DNA of 64,000 nucleotides from Marisa cornuarietis (Eukaryota > Mollusca > Gastropoda > Architaenioglossa > Ampullariidae): NCBI GenBank assembly GCA_004794655.1, contig SMMW01000606.1, positions 252,501 through 316,500 of the forward strand, in the 5' to 3' direction. Made by a program: the position numbers and the translations under genes. Below the pieces are notes generated by a model that made no database searches, was not told where the DNA came from, and was given only the letters and a program-made list of their open reading frames with translations. Shown in pieces: positions 60,801-64,000 of this stretch (position 1 is its first letter; each line of letters begins with the position of its first letter).

Positions 60801-62780
60801 AATGGGCTCATGGGGATTGGGTGTAGAGAGAGTTACAATACCACAGTTTTGTACAAGATCAGAAATATGTTACTGCTCGGTCAAAATGGTTTAGGAGACC
60901 TAGGGTGAAACGCAGGAACACATACACAAAGACAAAAACATGCACACACGTTTATAGTCATTTCAGCTCAATCCTGTCATGTTGTTAACAGATGTGCAAC
61001 GCTAGTTTGGAGACGATGTTAGAAACAAGCTAAATAATTCATGACCAGCTGTCCTACAATAGTTCCACATTAATACTGGCTGCATCGTCACACTAACACA
61101 TTCACAAACTTCAAAGGCAGCCGCACTGTCAGAAAATATTCTACAATACCCTCAAGTAGATTAATTACAAGATCCTGTTCTACACTGGACCACCAGAGCA
61201 GGGTCTCGAAACAGTCGCAAAAACCTTTTTTGAAATGCGTCACGTGTTTTCAGCTAACTTACAACTGGTCTGATGAACTATAGTCGAAAGAGTGAAAAGG
61301 AACAATGGGACTATTTTTTGTGGAGGTAGGAGGGAGCGGTTTGTGGCCTGAGGAAGCTAAAACACAAACATCATCAGCTGTAGCTTTGCATTTGAAGGTA
61401 AATGCTAATGATGAGCGAGACAAACGCACGCCTTTCTTGTTTGTAAAGTTGTTGCCTGTCGACAACCAGATGTCAGAGGCAGGGGCAGGCAGAACTACCG
61501 GTGAGCGAAACGAAGAAAACAAGGAGCAAAAGAAAGGCAGAATTCCTCTACCAGGCAGCGATGAACCGGCTGCAGCATCTGAAAGGAAGAAGCGAAAGAC
61601 CCTGAGCCGTACACAGTCCCAGCCTGTTAATTATGTTGACACGGGCTGGCGCTTGAGGACCCTGGGTGTCTGCTTATGTCTTTCAAAAAAATCCCGGTAA
61701 CGCCGTGTCTCAGTCATGAAAGAAAGACATGGTCATATATTTTTTTTAAAGGAGGTGACAACAACTTGAACTTTTCCATGTGTTTGCGGCCTCGTAAATC
61801 ACTCATCCCTTCTTGCCCTGTCTTTCTCCCTCCCTCCCTTCATCCATCTGTATGGTGAGGTGTTCTTTTGACTGACAAAACAAACACAACATTTTAGACA
61901 AAGGGCCAAATAGAAGCAGGTCAGACAACATATGTCGCCCTCAGATACCTGTGCAGAGAATGAAGGATGTTTTTCTTCAACTATTTTTTTTGCTTGTTTC
62001 AAAGCATCTCTCTTATTACTACATGATAAGCCTCGTTAACTTGGTTGCCACACGCACCGTCCTTTCGAAATCGCTACCACACACTCGTTTATTTGTTGCA
62101 CAGGCACGTGAGAGATACATACTTCCTGTTGTCTGACATACTTATCTCCCACCCCACCCCCTACAACTTCGCTTTTTTTCTCCTCACATTTTTGTGTGTT
62201 TTACACTCTAATCTGCTCCTTTCTACCCCTTCCTCCTTCAAAGAAGAACAGAAAGAACGAACTAGGAAAAACAATTATTTCTCAGTAAAAAAGAATTCAG
62301 TGTGTTCAGGGATTGTGTCCACAATCTGGATGTTTTCTACGCATCCAATTATTTCTATTTTGTGTTTACGCACTTTTAACGTGTAAGGGTCTTCTGTTAA
62401 CAGGAGAAATGTCTCTGTATATGTCATGTGTTTTGCTGCTGATGCTGTACCAGGCTGTGCTTTTCAAACATGTTTCTGTGTGCGGCATAATATGACAAAA
62501 AAAAAAGGTTCTTGACGAATCTGTCCCCTCCATTCGTCAAACTTGACATTAAGACTAAGAAAAGGAGTCCGTGGGGCAGATGAATCGAAGTGGCTGCCAC
62601 AGTCGTTTGTCACTGGCAAAGATGAGATTTCATCTGCTTGGGTTTCGATCTTATGTCAGACCGCGGGAGATGTGGGAGTAGGGGGGGGGGGTTTGATGGA
62701 GAATAGGATACGAAGAGCAAAAATCCAAAAGACTACCAAACTAATTTCTCAAACAGCTCCAGCAATTAGAAAGCACCAAG

Positions 62781-62786
<6 letters not shown>

Positions 62787-62845
<59 letters not shown>

Positions 62846-62846
62846 G
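62787..62846. repeat. (ATC)n microsatellite
   Basis: About 60 bp of ATC units followed by (GTT)n. The poly-isoleucine frame read through it is an artefact. There is no recognisable LINE end beside it, unlike the other trinucleotide runs. Confidence 0.95.
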
Positions 62847-63476
62847 TTGTTGTTGTTGTCGTTCTGTGGCCTGGCGATTGTAAATTCCAGTTTGTACACA
62901 TGGCATCATGCACGTTTGCTATTGCCATCCATAGACAACCTTAAGACATTGATCTGATATATCCTTTTCGTCTTTGCATATTTACTATGTGTGTGTGTGT
63001 GTGGGTGGGTGGGTCTACGCGTGTAAGTGCTGAACACCGATTTGAAGTATGTGCGCACACGCACTCACAACACACACTTCCCTCGCTCTTTCTCTTATTC
63101 TACCTCCCCCCTGACCCACGATTAACTTAATGGATCAGGTGAAGTAAGGAGTGCGCGGTGAATGTTCCCTCCAGCAGTAGTGGATCATCAAAGTACAAAA
63201 TTACTCCATCACCACATCGCCTTCGGTTAAAACACCCTTTTAAAAATTTGTCCAAGCGTTGATTGGAAACTATGCCGAGCTGTTCTTTCCAGTCATGCAA
63301 ACGCTTACTCCAAGAACGAGACTACATAAATAGCTAGAACTAAAACACAGCTTCAGAACAGCTCATTGACAGTTTATACATAAACAAATATCATCAGTAT
63401 ACACATCTTTCAAAACAGTAAAATTCTTGAGAAGTCCTTTATACAGATGAGATTTGTGAGTGCCGGAACGTGCCTT

Positions 63477-63614
63477 TTATAACCTAAACTGTTTATAGTC
63501 CTCATTTTCAGAGTAATTTAGAGGAATGTCTAGGCATGGGCACGGGATATGAGCAACCATGCGACCGAACTCTGATGAAGTTCGAAGACTTACAAAGCAG
63601 CCGTTGTAGTACTC
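63477..63614 (-). CDS. possible terminal exon of a gene extending past the right edge
   Basis: It opens after a good acceptor (ATGCGTCTCAG) in phase 0 and stays open for 45 codons to a TAA. It begins EYYNGCFVSLRTSSEF and ends NYSENEDYKQFRL, with a CPC pair in the middle. A strong donor-like GTAAGT 21 nt into it offers the alternative of a microexon (EYYNGCF). No domain is recognisable. Confidence 0.25.
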   Translation of the reverse strand, partial: EYYNGCFVSLRTSSEFGRMVAHIPCPCLDIPLNYSENEDYKQFRL

Positions 63615-64000
63615 CTGAGACGCATACATATTAACAAGGAGGTATATGGAGGTGAGGGGAGGGGGCATAGATCTGATTGATCACCGTATGTAAAACAGTA
63701 AAACAGCATAATTTTGATGAGATAGATATTCATAGCCACTATTGTCCTCATAAACAGTGGTCTCCTGCTCCCTTAGCCAGAAGCAAAGCGTGCAGGGCAT
63801 GACCCTTCTACGTTAGAACGAGTCCGGAGTAGGATATAAAGATAAGTGTCACATATTTCGATGTTTCTTTTTACCGGCTACTCAGATATGTTAATACTGT
63901 CAAGATTAAAACTTATTCGCATTGGATGCAAAGATATTTAAATCTGGGCCAATGTTTCTTTATTAGGATACATTTCAACACTGAAAGACATGTCACAAGG

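Larger units (their letters stand above)
55515..63470. other. repeat-rich region with no supported gene
   Basis: Earlier exons of the gene ending at 54863 should lie here or beyond, but none can be identified by eye. Reading frames up to about 170 codons occur (for example 60064-60594 and 61305-61700), but they lack domains and splice-bounded support. The region contains a MITE copy, a retroposon tail and several microsatellites, listed separately. Confidence 0.5.

Noticed and set aside
61305..61700. 131-codon charged plus-strand frame
   Set aside because: Low-complexity Lys/Glu/Arg composition with a competing antisense frame. Nothing links it to a gene.

Overview
The window is nuclear DNA from an animal, most likely a mollusc and perhaps a gastropod. 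It is AT-rich and dominated by introns and intergenic sequence, with GT-AG introns of 0.2-6 kb, many long (CA)n, (GT)n and (GAT)n tracts, and decayed SINE, LINE and DNA-transposon copies. The taxon is inferred from protein resemblance and repeat style. No organelle, bacterial or viral genome is present.

Layout. (1) 3046-14138, minus: a five-exon gene for a secreted protein, read as signal peptide, acidic stretch, two sushi/CCP domains, Gly/Met linker and a C-terminal Kunitz domain (338 aa). (2) 17236-19327, plus: UFM1, the ubiquitin-fold modifier, in five exons, with its start codon split by intron 1. (3) About 20655-21190, plus: a frameshifted, intronless copy of the pseudokinase STRAD. (4) 25383-39645, minus: CORO7 (coronin-7/POD-1) in 24 coding exons (956 aa), plus an upstream leader exon. 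(5) 40747-49892 or 50602, plus: DNAJA3 (Tid1), the mitochondrial DnaJ/Hsp40, in 12 coding exons with two alternative last exons (479 or 505 aa). (6) 54863-55509, minus: a GC-rich terminal exon of a gene I do not recognise. From there to 64000 there is little beyond repeats and two weak terminal-exon candidates.

CORO7 and DNAJA3 are head to head, about 220 bp apart. As I recall it, the human pair on 16p13.3 has the same arrangement, so this looks like conserved microsynteny with a shared bidirectional promoter. The other genes show no functional link to each other.

Mobile DNA includes a 1.1 kb element in DNAJA3 intron 4 with terminal inverted repeats, an AT duplication, a THAP zinc-finger reading frame on one strand and a YqaJ/SWIM-like frame on the other, which fits a deleted ISL2EU-type transposon. 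There is also a 433-bp hAT-like element with a near-perfect 8-bp target duplication, two copies of a small CAGTGGCGTAGGAAG-ended MITE, and a Jockey/I-type LINE 3' end inside CORO7 whose tail is shared with a tRNA-derived SINE at 51.15 kb. Several LINE 3' ends terminate in (ATC)n. I found no convincing new molecular system. The most unusual items are the ISL2EU-like remnant, the CCP-CCP-Kunitz gene with a Gln at P1, and the unrecognised 214-aa C-terminal exon.

All exon boundaries were read by eye from splice consensus and reading-frame continuity. The CDS totals for UFM1, CORO7, DNAJA3 and the Kunitz gene are each exact multiples of three.
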